DNA of 64,000 bases, taken from NCBI RefSeq assembly GCF_002150035.1, contig NZ_NETS01000011.1, positions 682,001 to 746,000 on the forward strand, given 5' to 3'. Of this stretch, positions 43,388 to 54,441 are shown piece by piece. A program made the translations under genes and the position numbers. This stretch comes from Leptospira venezuelensis (GTDB lineage: Bacteria > Spirochaetota > Leptospiria > Leptospirales > Leptospiraceae). Below the pieces are notes generated by a model. That model worked only from the letters and a program-made list of their open reading frames with translations. It was not told the origin of the DNA and did no database searches. How positions within the stretch are numbered: the first letter of the stretch is position 1; every line of letters starts with the position of its first letter.

Positions 43388-44541
43388 CCTTCGATCCCGT
43401 TCGTTTGTTTTTCTTTTTTCAGTTTGGAATAGTGAAATCTTTCCGTTAAAAATTCTTTTCTTGCGATCTCCAAAAGTTCCTTCATCAGATCAGAATAAGT
43501 TCCTAAACTTTCAGAATAGCAGATAGGAAAGCTACTATAATAAGAAGAAAGCCCAGGAGTCAAATTCCACTCTAAGAACATAGGTTTACCTTGGGCATCC
43601 GCCTTCCAATCCAAACGAACTGCTCCGGAACTTTTAAGTAATTTACATAATTCTAATGAATTCTTCTGAATATATTCAGATCTTTCCTTATCTAAATCGA
43701 AATACAATCTTTCAGGCATGCTCAGTTTGGTTTTAGTAATTTCTCCGTAAATCGTTTCGGGAGAATTTTCTAAACCGATCCTTGCCACCTTGCTTGCCTT
43801 GTATCCGCATGTTGGTGAACCTATCACAGCAAGAGTCCATTCTTCTCCTGGTAGATACGATTCACAAACCCAAGAAGAGTATTCTTGGAATTTGGAGTTA
43901 AGAAATTGATTCAAATCTGCTAAATCTGAGATTAGATTTTTCTCTCCCACTCCCAAACTGGAACCTTCGAATCTGGGTTTGAAGAATACTGGGAATTCGG
44001 ATCCTAGCGGAAGTCGATTGCCGCGGAATGTGGAATCCAAATTCAGCATGCCATCTGCGCCGCGGAATATAGAATCCGAATTCCGTGCCGCATCTACATC
44101 CTCAATAAATGTAGTAACTTCGACAGAATCCTTCTCCAAAATCGTCCATGCGCTACTAGGAACACCTGCAGAAACACAAAACAATTTAGAAAGATGTTTA
44201 TCCAGACTCAAATTCTGCGCATATGCATCCGATCCAGTATGAGGAAATCCCGCATATTCTGCGATTGCAGGAAGTAGAGCTTCGCGATTCCGAGACCGAA
44301 AACCTTCTACCAGATGAAATAGAACAGGTCGATCTTGCGGTTCTAAAGATGAATAGTCTGAAAGATTCTGTAGTAGCTTCGATGGAAATTCAAGGATCTC
44401 AACCTTCTCCCCTAATTCCTCAAGGGTCCGTTTCATTTCCAGAACTGAATTTCGATCTTCCCATTCCTGAGTATCCTTTGGATCCAAGTCTGGCTTTTGG
44501 ATATCCGCAACGATCAAAACAGATGGAGAATCTGAATTCAT
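43384..44541 (-). CDS. D-Ala-D-Ala ligase-like ATP-grasp enzyme
   Basis: A 385-residue ATP-grasp ligase. The N-terminal part has a VLIVADIQKPD start and LFHLVEGFRSRNREALLPAI with AGFPHTGSDAYAQNLSLDK, as in Ddl. The ATP site is VFFKPRFEGSSLGVG (185-199), and the metal site is VRLDWKADAQGKPMFLEWNLTPGLS. True Ddl proteins are about 300-360 residues; this one is longer because of a 26-residue insertion made of two copies of a 13-residue unit (154-179). It joins an amino acid or amine to a carboxylate at the cost of ATP. Its place between a KamA homologue and an HDO enzyme, with 4-bp overlaps both sides, suggests a product other than peptidoglycan D-Ala-D-Ala. Confidence 0.8.
   Translation of the reverse strand: MNSDSPSVLIVADIQKPDLDPKDTQEWEDRNSVLEMKRTLEELGEKVEILEFPSKLLQNLSDYSSLEPQDRPVLFHLVEGFRSRNREALLPAIAEYAGFPHTGSDAYAQNLSLDKHLSKLFCVSAGVPSSAWTILEKDSVEVTTFIEDVDAARNSDSIFRGADGMLNLDSTFRGNRLPLGSEFPVFFKPRFEGSSLGVGEKNLISDLADLNQFLNSKFQEYSSWVCESYLPGEEWTLAVIGSPTCGYKASKVARIGLENSPETIYGEITKTKLSMPERLYFDLDKERSEYIQKNSLELCKLLKSSGAVRLDWKADAQGKPMFLEWNLTPGLSSYYSSFPICYSESLGTYSDLMKELLEIARKEFLTERFHYSKLKKEKQTNGIEG
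44005..44082 (-). repeat. 39-bp tandem duplication in the ligase gene
   Basis: Two in-frame units encode NSDSIFRGADGML and NLDSTFRGNRLPL. The DNA units share CCGCGGAAT-(G/A)-T-(G/A)-GAATCC and differ at scattered sites. Confidence 0.75.
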
Positions 44542-45830
44542 TTTCCCGATTCTCCTAAAGGACCAAGACCTTTAAATGCAGAATAAGAATTCTGTAGTAT
44601 CTTCGACCAAGTTTCTTCGCTGATCTCTGGATAAAATTCCGCGTATTCGCTATCTGTCGGTTCCGGACTAAGATGATAAGTCCCTCTCACCGCAGATCTA
44701 AACACATGATTTCGAGAAGGTTTGTGAAATCCAAGATACCAATTTGGACCAAGACTTACTTTTCCGCCACCACCTGGAAGATCGTTCACAAACTGCGGGA
44801 TTCCCATACCTGCAACTTTTCCGCGCATATATTCAATTATTTGAATACCTTTTGCAAGTGGAGTCCTGAAACCGCGAGAACCAGGGATCAATTCCGGATC
44901 ATACATATAATAAGCGCGGATCCTGAGTTCCAAAAGTTTTCGATGGAGTTTAAGCATTGTCTCTCCATCATCATTAATTCCTTTTAGAATGACACATTGG
45001 TTTCCAACGCTTACTCCAGCTTTTAGAAGTTTGAGAATTGCTTCCTTTGCTTCCGAAGTGCATTCCTTTTCATGATTGAATTGTGTATTACAAAAAATGG
45101 ATAACTTATCGGTATTATGAGATTCTATGATCTTACATAGATCAGTAGTAATTCTCATAGGAAGAGTAACTGGGTTGCGAGTCCCTAACCTGCAAATTTT
45201 CACATGAGGGATCTTTTCCAAATTTTCCAAGATCCAATCTATTTTGGAATCGGATAGATTGAGAGGATCTCCACCCGAGATCACAATATCTGAAATTTCA
45301 GGATGATTTCGAATATAATCAAAACATAATTCCAGATCCGCAGTTTCCATTCTTTCAGAAGAATCTGAAACTTTTCGTCCCCTCATACAATGTCTGCAAT
45401 ACACAGAACATTCATGATTCGAAAAGAGTAATACTCTGTCCGGATACATATGAGTGAGACCTTTTACGGGAGAAAGGTCTTCTTCATGCAAAGGATCCAG
45501 TGTTTCTTCCGGAGAGAAGAAACACTCTTCTTTTCTCGGAACAATCATTTTTCGGATGGGACAATTCGGATCTTCGGGATCTGAAAGAGAAAGATAATAT
45601 GGAGTAGTTCCTACATTCAGTCGGATGGTTTCTTGGATCCCGATTTTCTCAGATTCGGTTAAATGAAAATATTTAGGAAGGTCTTCTACCCTTACCCTTT
45701 TTTGGAGTTGGGCTTTATAATCTATCCAGGCAAAAGAAGAATATAAACTCTTTCTAGAATCTGCAGGTGACTCTAGATCCGCTAATCCCCGGTTTTTACC
45801 CATTCTCTCCATCCGGAACTCTTTTCCCAT
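44538..45830 (-). CDS. kamA: KamA-family lysine 2,3-aminomutase
   Basis: A radical SAM/PLP aminomutase. The ATG at 45830 gives 430 residues; the frame is open to 45890, and a GGAG-preceded ATG at 45803 is another choice. CSVYCRHC (141-148) binds the 4Fe-4S cluster. SGGDPLNLSD is the SAM-contact region. Asp311 and Asp350 (in FVNDLPGGGGK) match the lysine-binding Asp pair of clostridial lysine 2,3-aminomutase, and Lys357 in GGGGK is the PLP lysine. It should convert L-lysine to beta-lysine. The length argues against the shorter EpmB. It overlaps the ligase gene by 4 bp and heads a three-gene operon. Confidence 0.85.
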   Translation of the reverse strand: MGKEFRMERMGKNRGLADLESPADSRKSLYSSFAWIDYKAQLQKRVRVEDLPKYFHLTESEKIGIQETIRLNVGTTPYYLSLSDPEDPNCPIRKMIVPRKEECFFSPEETLDPLHEEDLSPVKGLTHMYPDRVLLFSNHECSVYCRHCMRGRKVSDSSERMETADLELCFDYIRNHPEISDIVISGGDPLNLSDSKIDWILENLEKIPHVKICRLGTRNPVTLPMRITTDLCKIIESHNTDKLSIFCNTQFNHEKECTSEAKEAILKLLKAGVSVGNQCVILKGINDDGETMLKLHRKLLELRIRAYYMYDPELIPGSRGFRTPLAKGIQIIEYMRGKVAGMGIPQFVNDLPGGGGKVSLGPNWYLGFHKPSRNHVFRSAVRGTYHLSPEPTDSEYAEFYPEISEETWSKILQNSYSAFKGLGPLGESGK

Positions 45831-45910
45831 CCTTACGCCAGTGCTAGGAAAATCAAGCGAAGGAAAAAAGGAATGCCTCGAATTCCCCAACCAAAACTAT
45901 TGTCTTGCTA

Positions 45911-46582
45911 ATGGATTGGAATCCCAAACGAGTCCGCGCACTTGCCTTCGATGTGGACGGAACCCTATTTTCTTCTGAAGGAATCATCTTAGAAACCTAT
46001 GCGGAAGCAATCCGCAGATTTTCGGCCAACTCCCAGATCCCAATCGAGGTCCCTGATAGAGAGAGGATCATGCTCGAGATCGGAAAACCGGTCAAAACCA
46101 TCTTCCTAAACCTGGTTCCACAACTTAAAGAGTCAGAAAGGGACCAGATCTCCGACTCAGTCCTAGAACTTTTGGTGTCTAAGATCCGACAAGGAGAAGG
46201 TGAATTCTACCCTAAGGTCAAGAAAACGGTCACCTCCCTCAAAAATAAGGGTTATCAGATCTTAGCTGCTTCCAATGGCAGAATGCCCTATGTAAAAACC
46301 ATCCTGGAAGTCTCGGGCATCCTGCCTCTTTTCGACCCGATTGTAGTTTTGGACAATGAAACGATCAAGACCAAGCCGGATATAGTCGCAAAATACATCC
46401 GAGATTATTCTTATTCCCCAGACGAAATTTTGATGATCGGGGATAGAAGTTCTGACCACGAAGCGGCCCGCAAAAACGGTACCCCATTCGCATTCTGTGC
46501 CTACGGTCACGCACCTGAGGGAGAAATTCCGGATTGGGAAGTGAGTCTGGCACAATTGGAAGATTTGGACCGTATATTCTAA
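45911..46582 (+). CDS. HAD-family hydrolase (phosphoglycolate-phosphatase-like)
   Basis: A 223-residue Rossmann hydrolase with all four HAD motifs: FDVDGTLF (nucleophile Asp), AASNG (Ser/Asn), the Lys in IKTKPDIV, and IGDRSSDHEAA (acidic pair). A helical cap sits between motifs 1 and 2. It probably dephosphorylates a small sugar phosphate or phosphoglycolate. A TTG six bases upstream of the ATG is an alternative start. It is divergent from the kamA operon. Confidence 0.88.
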   Translation: MDWNPKRVRALAFDVDGTLFSSEGIILETYAEAIRRFSANSQIPIEVPDRERIMLEIGKPVKTIFLNLVPQLKESERDQISDSVLELLVSKIRQGEGEFYPKVKKTVTSLKNKGYQILAASNGRMPYVKTILEVSGILPLFDPIVVLDNETIKTKPDIVAKYIRDYSYSPDEILMIGDRSSDHEAARKNGTPFAFCAYGHAPEGEIPDWEVSLAQLEDLDRIF

Positions 46583-46640
46583 TCACTTTTCCTCCTAAAA
46601 AAGTGAGAAGGCGGTTTCCGGATCAGCCGAAAATTGTATT

Positions 46641-47471
46641 GTGCCCGAATCGGATAAACTTAAATCACTTCTTTATATCCTGACAGGGGCTCTATTCGTT
46701 TTAGTTTTATTGGATAAATCTATGGGGAATAAGAATACCGCCTCCCCCGGACAAGAATCTCCTTCTTTCTTTTCAAAATTTAATACAATCGGAAAAACAA
46801 ATCCATTATCTCCTTCTTCTTCTTCAGAGAATAAAGGAAAACAAACCCATGAACAGGTAATCGATCAGGCAGAAGATGAAATTCTAAATGAATTAATGCA
46901 GAATGGAGAAAACTCTTCCGAAGAACTTTCCTCGGACTCAGGTGATCCGGAAGAAATGTTTATCCCTATCGTGGAAATGCCTAAACCTGGACCAACCGGA
47001 CCTTCTCCCAAAATTCGATTGGATCATTCTCCTGGAGAGATCAAACTTTATTTTCTGAAGTTTTATGGAAGAGGAAACAAAAGTCACTCTAGACTAGTTC
47101 AATTGAAAAGAAAATTCGATCATGGGGATAAGATCCTATTCATCCTAAAGGAACTTACAAAGGGACCTACTGCGGATGAAAAGACCCAAGGTGTTTTGAA
47201 CGCACTTCCAAACAGAATGGAATATTCCAAAGAATACTCAGTGGAAAATGGAGTATTAAAACTATATCTTGGTCCTGACTTTGAAGCGGGAGCAGGTCCT
47301 GAACTTTTGAAAGATAGAGTGGACCAAATATGTTATAGTATTCTGGAAAACTCTGAGTTAAAAGGGATCAGACTATTTATTAACGGAAAACAAGTCCGTT
47401 CTCTAGGTGGTGTAGGACTTCCTATTCCAGAAGTTCTAACCAAAAATCCAAGAAAGATCGCTACTCTTTAA
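46641..47471 (+). CDS. Membrane-anchored GerMN-domain protein
   Basis: A 276-residue protein starting at GTG. It has one N-terminal transmembrane helix (about 8-27), a long acidic/serine linker (to about 130), then a GerMN domain: EIKLYFLKFYGRGNKSHS, ILKELTKGPTADEKTQGVLNALP, VENGVLKLYLGPDFEAGAGPELLK and IRLFINGKQV. GerMN domains bind cell-wall or protein partners in the periplasm. The protein may act in envelope maintenance; no enzyme activity is implied. A hairpin and T-rich stretch follow the stop. Confidence 0.8.
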   Translation: MPESDKLKSLLYILTGALFVLVLLDKSMGNKNTASPGQESPSFFSKFNTIGKTNPLSPSSSSENKGKQTHEQVIDQAEDEILNELMQNGENSSEELSSDSGDPEEMFIPIVEMPKPGPTGPSPKIRLDHSPGEIKLYFLKFYGRGNKSHSRLVQLKRKFDHGDKILFILKELTKGPTADEKTQGVLNALPNRMEYSKEYSVENGVLKLYLGPDFEAGAGPELLKDRVDQICYSILENSELKGIRLFINGKQVRSLGGVGLPIPEVLTKNPRKIATL

Positions 47472-47504
47472 TCTAAAAATCCTTTAGATTTTGGTTTATT
47501 TTTC
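47471..47504 (+). terminator. Intrinsic terminator after the GerMN gene
   Basis: The arms ATCTAAA and TTTAGAT around a 5-base loop are followed by TTTGGTTTATTTTT. The stem begins at the last base of the stop codon. Confidence 0.6.
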
Positions 47505-47551
47505 TTGAAAAAATAACATGATCGATCGTTCTTTCAATTCATGATCTCGGT

Positions 47552-48016
47552 ATGTATTCATATTTATTAATATTTCATTCATTTACGCGATGGATCGTTC
47601 TATTTTTCCTTTTGTTCACATTGGTAAGATGTATCCGAGGAATCCTATTCAAAAAGAATTTCAAAAAATGGGATAATTTAGGGAGAGTCCTGCTGATTAC
47701 ATTCTCTCACTTACAATTGATATTAGGATTTTTCCTATATTTCAAAAGTCCTATTGTTCAGGCTTTTTTCCAAAACCCCTTAGGATCCCTTCAAATTTCT
47801 GAGATAAGATTTTTCGCGGTAATCCATATCTCAATTATGACTATTTCGGTGGTGCTTCTTACTATTGGATCTGCAATCTCCAAACGTAAAAAAGAAGACT
47901 CCGAAAAATTCAAAAGTTTATTCGTTTGGCTGCTGATCTCGATCATCTTAATATTGATTGCGATCCCTTGGCCTTTTTCTCCATTTGCGCATAGACCATA
48001 TATCAGAGAGTTTTAG
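47552..48016 (+). CDS. Four-helix membrane protein, possible cytochrome b-like
   Basis: A 154-residue protein with four predicted transmembrane helices. Histidines sit within or near them: HSFTRW (10-15), FSHLQLILG, and VIHISIMTI. This spacing resembles small cytochrome-b561-like or quinol-binding membrane proteins of spirochaetes and Bacteroidetes, but haem binding is only an inference. It lies 2 bp before the DUF3817 gene, so the two are co-transcribed. Confidence 0.7.
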   Translation: MYSYLLIFHSFTRWIVLFFLLFTLVRCIRGILFKKNFKKWDNLGRVLLITFSHLQLILGFFLYFKSPIVQAFFQNPLGSLQISEIRFFAVIHISIMTISVVLLTIGSAISKRKKEDSEKFKSLFVWLLISIILILIAIPWPFSPFAHRPYIREF

Positions 48017-48018
48017 AA

Positions 48019-48321
48019 ATGACAAAATTTTTTACAACTGAGCTTGGAAGGCTTAGGCTTTTAGGATTTTTAGAAGGGACTTCCCTACTTCTTCTTATAT
48101 TCATAGGAATGCCTTTGAAATATTATTTCGGATCTCCTGAGCTAGTAAAACTTTTAGGTCCAATCCATGGAGGGTTATTTCTCCTATTCCTTCTTCAGAC
48201 ATTTCATTTTTCTATAGAGAATTCCTGGAGTTTTAAAGAAAGAACTTGGAAGGTAGCACTTGCCTCCGCTTTTCCTTTCGGGACCTTCTATATAGATAAT
48301 ACGATTCTCAGGAAACTATAG
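48019..48321 (+). CDS. DUF3817 membrane protein
   Basis: A 100-residue protein with three hydrophobic helices. The family features are clear: LRLLGFLEGTSLLLLIFIGMP followed by LKYYFG, and LGPIHGGLFLLFLL. DUF3817 proteins are short integral membrane proteins of unknown function, sometimes fused to transporters. It is last of a two-gene unit, followed by a hairpin terminator. Confidence 0.85.
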   Translation: MTKFFTTELGRLRLLGFLEGTSLLLLIFIGMPLKYYFGSPELVKLLGPIHGGLFLLFLLQTFHFSIENSWSFKERTWKVALASAFPFGTFYIDNTILRKL

Positions 48322-48330
48322 ACCATCCCA

Positions 48331-48356
48331 AAATCTATCCCTTTGTGGATAGATTT
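48331..48356 (+). terminator. Hairpin terminator after the DUF3817 gene
   Basis: Perfect 10-bp arms AAATCTATCC and GGATAGATTT around CTTTGT, followed by a CTCTCTCTC run rather than a clean U-tract. Confidence 0.55.
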
Positions 48357-48552
48357 CTCTCTCTCGAAAAGGGGTCCTATTTATCCTAACGCTCCTGGAA
48401 TTCCAATCTTCTGACAAAGACGCCAATCACTTGCCTTAGAATTTTTTTGACTAATTATAGATTCTTCCTTGCCCCAAGGTAGGTTATATTTGAACGCTAG
48501 TCTTATTATGGAGGTTTTTTTCAGAAAACCTTCCATGCGGAAATGAAAACAT

Positions 48553-49806
48553 ATGTTCAAGTGGTTCCCAGGCATTGACCGAAGAATTCGCTTACTATCT
48601 AAGCGGATCTTCTTTAATCGATATCCCCAAGGATTTTTAGAGACCAATTGGAGCGAAATTCGCCAATCCTTGGTGGCTCACTATTCCCTCTGTATCGTAA
48701 TCAGTTTAATTACCTATTTCCTGCCGAATTCACGGGACTTCGAAGACGACTCCCTGATACTTCTACAATCTAGCCGAATCACGTTAATTGTCCTTTCGCT
48801 CATATTTTTATGGAGACATGCACGTAAAAAGGATTGGGTACCTAAAAAACTGGAGTTCTACAAGGTATGGACTTCTTCTACTCTACTGATCTCATTCTTT
48901 CCTTTCTTATATTCAGATAAAGTTCATTACGATGTCTATCTTCACCAGGCATCTGCGATCTTACTCAGCATGAACCTTCTTCTTTGGTTAACCACTACAA
49001 CGGCAGTTGCTACAAACCTTGCGTTTTGTTTGATGTTCTTAGGTGTATGCTACTTAGGAGATTCTCCTGTGGAAGCTATGAAAGAGTTTCCGATCCTTCT
49101 GACCTATTTATTCGTAGGAACTTTCGGTAATGTGATCATGAATTACTGGAGAACGATGGATTACCGAGATAAAAGAAAATTATCCGGTGCTGTACTGAGA
49201 CTACAGGCAAAAAATCTGCATATAAGAATGATTTCCAATTTGGATGATCTTACTGATCTTTATAATCGCAGATATCTGATAGAACAATTTGATATATTTA
49301 AGAAGAGAGCGAGACGACACAGATTCCAAATGGCACTTGTGATCCTGGACCTAGATCATTTAAAAGAGATCAATGATAAATATGGACATATGGCAGGAGA
49401 CGATGCCCTCCAAACTCTTTCTGCAGTTATGAAGTCAAGAGTGAGATCTACTGATATTTGTGCTCGTATCGGCGGAGACGAATTCTGCGTTCTTTTAGAT
49501 TCAGTAGATCCTAAAAGTTTGAAAACATTATGCGAGTCTTTACGTAAAGGTGTAGAATCTCATGCACTTTCTTCCGTCAGAGATGCAAACAATAAACCTG
49601 TGAAAATCACAGTATCTATAGGTGCTGCCATTCTTTCTTATGACGAAGATTTTACTTTCGATGATCTATACCAATCTATAGATTCAGGATTGTATAAATC
49701 CAAATCAGCCGGTCGAAACAGAGTTACGATAGTAGAGGCTACTAAGCTAAATACTAAGGTTGATCTTTCTGCTTCTTGGCCGGAGGAAGTTCGTATATAT
49801 AAGTAA
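48553..49806 (+). CDS. Membrane-bound diguanylate cyclase (GGDEF)
   Basis: A 417-residue protein. The N-terminal half carries about six hydrophobic segments, followed by a short coiled stretch and a GGDEF domain (about 235-400). NLDDLTDLYNRRYL begins the domain, LDLDHLKEINDKYGH binds metal and substrate, and CARIGGDEFCVLL is the active site. An inhibitory RxxD site (RSTD) sits five residues before it. It should make cyclic di-GMP from GTP and be product-inhibited. Its last 53 bp overlap the convergent lipoprotein gene. Confidence 0.93.
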   Translation: MFKWFPGIDRRIRLLSKRIFFNRYPQGFLETNWSEIRQSLVAHYSLCIVISLITYFLPNSRDFEDDSLILLQSSRITLIVLSLIFLWRHARKKDWVPKKLEFYKVWTSSTLLISFFPFLYSDKVHYDVYLHQASAILLSMNLLLWLTTTTAVATNLAFCLMFLGVCYLGDSPVEAMKEFPILLTYLFVGTFGNVIMNYWRTMDYRDKRKLSGAVLRLQAKNLHIRMISNLDDLTDLYNRRYLIEQFDIFKKRARRHRFQMALVILDLDHLKEINDKYGHMAGDDALQTLSAVMKSRVRSTDICARIGGDEFCVLLDSVDPKSLKTLCESLRKGVESHALSSVRDANNKPVKITVSIGAAILSYDEDFTFDDLYQSIDSGLYKSKSAGRNRVTIVEATKLNTKVDLSASWPEEVRIYK

Positions 49807-50152
49807 GTTCGCAGTATTCCCCGTCTCCAAAGTATTTCTGTTCTTTTTGTTCTAAGAAGAATTGTCTATGCTTCTGGTCTGCTTCCAATTCATCCAATCT
49901 TTGGGTAACTTGTAATTTTGCAGCCTCGCAGGAAGTCTTCTTCATTTTGAATAGATCCTGGTCTTCCACGGAAGGAACAGAGGCTTTTCCAATTGCCACG
50001 AATTGGTATTTATGAGGACCTAAAGTTTTTACGCTTACTCCTGTATCCATATGGATTCTCTCTCTATGAGAATCCAAACAATTCGATACACAGAATAGAA
50101 ATCCGCAGATCGCGGATAACTGCAGTATTTTAGAGCTCAAAGATTTTTTCAT
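49754..50152 (-). CDS. Putative lipoprotein
   Basis: A 132-residue protein. The signal is hydrophobic, with FLFCVSNC giving a likely lipid cysteine at 25. The mature part contains TGVSVKTLGPHKYQFVAIGKA and a second Cys pair, in MKKTSCEAAK and GEYCELTYIYEL, that could form a disulphide. I recognise no family. Its C-terminal 17 codons overlap the 3' end of the convergent cyclase gene. Confidence 0.68.
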   Translation of the reverse strand: MKKSLSSKILQLSAICGFLFCVSNCLDSHRERIHMDTGVSVKTLGPHKYQFVAIGKASVPSVEDQDLFKMKKTSCEAAKLQVTQRLDELEADQKHRQFFLEQKEQKYFGDGEYCELTYIYELPPAKKQKDQP

Positions 50153-50244
50153 TCTTCCCCCGTTCGAATCTATCTATTTAGAAACTTTAACGGACTGAAG
50201 TCACCCGGATTTTTGAAAAAAATTTACAATTAAATAGGAAAAGA

Positions 50245-51345
50245 TCAAACCGTGGAAAGCTCTCTTCCCTCATATCTTTCGTAATTGTAAAGAAGGTCTC
50301 TTCTTTTAGGTATAAACCCACCTTCTTTTAGGAACTTGATTGCTTCTTTTTCTGTTTTTAGACCAAAAGAACGTAATACGTTTTCTTCAATCACCACGGA
50401 AGAAATATCATCAGCGCCACTTGTAAGAGCCAACTGACCGACACCTTTTCCAAGAACCATAACTGAAGTTTCAATATGTTTTATATTGTCTAAGAAGATC
50501 CTACAAATCCCAAGAACTTTTAGATACTCTTGAGTAGAAACTGCTCTTACCTTAAATCTTTTAGTTTGGGGTTGGAAGGTCCAAGGGATAAAAGATAAAA
50601 ATCCTCCAGTCCTGTCCTGAAGATTACGAACCACAGTGAGATGTTCTATCACTTCTTCTTTAGTTTCTTCTGAACCAAAAACAATATTTGCACTTCCAGG
50701 AAGTCCTGCTTCATGACAAGTCTCCATCGCGCGCACCCATTCTTCGGTAGTTGCTTTTTTAGGAGAGATGATGTTTCTCATTCTATCCGTTAAAATTTCC
50801 GCTCCTGCTCCGGGAACGGAATCTAAACCGACTGATTTTAAAATTTGTAAAACTTCGAATAAAGATTTACCTGTGATCTTCTCTAAATTGATAATTTCAA
50901 CAGGAGAGAATGCACGAATATGCATTTCAGGGTATTTGGATTTTACAGTGGAGATCACATCCAAATAATAATCGAAAGGTAGATCAGGATACACTCCACC
51001 TTGCAAAAACATTTGGTCCGCTCCTTCCGAAACGGCATAATCCATTTTTTCTAATATTTCTTCTTTAGAAAGTACGTAACCTTTTCCATTTCCAATCTCG
51101 TCCATGAAGGAACAAAAATTGCATTCAACATTGCAATAATTGGTGTAGTTCACCACTCTGAACATTGTGTAACTGGCATGTGTATGAGGCAGAACCTTTT
51201 CCCTCAAGGTCCGAGCAGTTGCCATAATTTTAAGATGATCTCCAGACTCGTACAACTCCAGTGCCTCACTGGGTGAAATACGTTCTCCATCTAAGGCTTT
51301 TTCTAATATAGAATCTGTGGAATGATTTGGGAATATTTGGCTCAT
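50245..51345 (-). CDS. mqnC: Cyclic dehypoxanthinyl futalosine synthase MqnC
   Basis: A 366-residue radical SAM enzyme. CNVECNFC (about 71-78) is the CxxxCxxC motif, followed by GYVLSKEEILEKMDYAVSEG and ADQMFLQGGVYPDL. RAFSPVEI, GLDSVPGAGAEIL and ANIVFGSEET are typical of the MqnC/MqnE/CofH group. The overall form fits MqnC best. It cyclises dehypoxanthine futalosine in the futalosine route to menaquinone. The gene is monocistronic here and points away from the Fe-S oxidoreductase. Confidence 0.8.
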   Translation of the reverse strand: MSQIFPNHSTDSILEKALDGERISPSEALELYESGDHLKIMATARTLREKVLPHTHASYTMFRVVNYTNYCNVECNFCSFMDEIGNGKGYVLSKEEILEKMDYAVSEGADQMFLQGGVYPDLPFDYYLDVISTVKSKYPEMHIRAFSPVEIINLEKITGKSLFEVLQILKSVGLDSVPGAGAEILTDRMRNIISPKKATTEEWVRAMETCHEAGLPGSANIVFGSEETKEEVIEHLTVVRNLQDRTGGFLSFIPWTFQPQTKRFKVRAVSTQEYLKVLGICRIFLDNIKHIETSVMVLGKGVGQLALTSGADDISSVVIEENVLRSFGLKTEKEAIKFLKEGGFIPKRRDLLYNYERYEGRELSTV

Positions 51346-51500
51346 CTGGCTGGAAAGATTTCTTCCTTAACTTCTTCAAAGTTTTCTATTTCTTCAGAAA
51401 TGCACGTCCTTTTTAAATCATATTCTCATTTATTGCGATTGAGTCGCAGTTAAATATTTACAAGATTTGAAATAAGAAGGGCCCGGACCTTTTCTCCATA

Positions 51501-51516
51501 GGTAGGAATTCCTACA
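51501..51516. repeat. 16-bp palindrome GGTAGGAATTCCTACA
   Basis: One mismatch from TGTNGGANNTCCNACA, in the gap between mqnC and the Fe-S oxidoreductase gene, 96 bp before its start. Confidence 0.65.
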
Positions 51517-51611
51517 AGGAGACTAAGTATCTTTTTTCCTGGACAGGGCACCTCCTAATCAGTAGCCTGCTATGAAAGACCATCCAAATACAAAGGGTAA
51601 CCTGAAAAACT

Positions 51612-53693
<2,082 letters not shown>

Positions 53694-53720
53694 GAAGATA
53701 TTATTCTTCTTCGAATGGAG

Positions 53721-53748
53721 AAGCCTCGGTGAAAGCCGGGGTTTTTTT
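53721..53748 (+). terminator. Intrinsic terminator of the Fe-S oxidoreductase gene
   Basis: The arms CCTCGG and CCGGGG (one G-T wobble) around TGAAAG are followed by seven T residues. Confidence 0.85.
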
Positions 53749-53754
53749 ATTATT

Positions 53755-53802
53755 TCGCACAGAGAACACAGAGCCGACGGAGGGTATGTAGGAGCTCCTA
53801 TA
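53755..53802. repeat. Half element: CACAGAG arm plus 16-bp palindrome
   Basis: TTCGCACAGAGAACACAGAG is followed by TGTAGGAGCTCCTATA (53787-53802; one mismatch from the palindrome consensus). The matching right arm is missing. The remaining stretch to 54201 holds no convincing gene. A 22-codon frame ending at 54091 (RPQPGHPKYSKDYL) is too short to call. Confidence 0.6.
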
Positions 53803-54201
53803 ACCGGATCGTCCGAACAAAAAAATAGCGGAATGTTTCCATCCCGCCCTGAATCATCTGGTGCAAATACATTATATACGACGGAAGGCAATCCGTCATC
53901 CCACAGGAAATTATTTATTTTCTATAGAAAGAAATTTCGGGGCCAAAAACTAGACTGAAGGGGTTAGAGTCATTATCGATTTCCTGCTTCAATACCACCC
54001 CTTTTAGGATAATTTCTGCCTCAAAATGCTTACGAGGCTTATGGCCCGACCTCAACCAGGACATCCAAAGTATTCTAAAGATTATCTATAAATTTAATTT
54101 CCTGCGCAACATGAAGAACATGATACACAAAAACAATTATTCCAACTATCCTGGCTGGAATCGAATCTATACTTCGCTTTAATTTTACAATAAAGTAAAA
54201 A

Positions 54202-54441
54202 TCAAAGAAGTTCCTTCTCCGCATTAAAAGTTAAAGCTGGGATGATATCTGAAGTTAAACCAAATGCAGCTGCTTGTCCAAGAAATGTAGAGACTACTTC
54301 ATAATAAGCTAAAGCTCTTCCTTCATTAAACGATCTCTCTTCGTCAGAAGAATTTTCATCTTTTATTTCATTTTTCGCTATAATTGCCCGTTCAATTATT
54401 AGTATTAATACATCATTTAAGTAAGACTGTTCTAAATTCAT
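54202..54441 (-). CDS. Small hypothetical protein, accessory island
   Basis: A 79-residue acidic helical protein (NDVLILIIERAIIAKNEI, GRALAYYEVVSTFLGQAA). It has no signal or cysteine. It is the last of a same-strand row of small genes in an AT-rich patch. The pattern ...EGRALAYYEVVST... is reminiscent of small immunity-like proteins, but I do not recognise the family. Confidence 0.55.
   Translation of the reverse strand: MNLEQSYLNDVLILIIERAIIAKNEIKDENSSDEERSFNEGRALAYYEVVSTFLGQAAAFGLTSDIIPALTFNAEKELL

Noticed and set aside
48381..48647. An 88-codon minus-strand frame before the diguanylate cyclase
   Set aside because: It overlaps the cyclase start and has no recognisable features; I treat it as chance.
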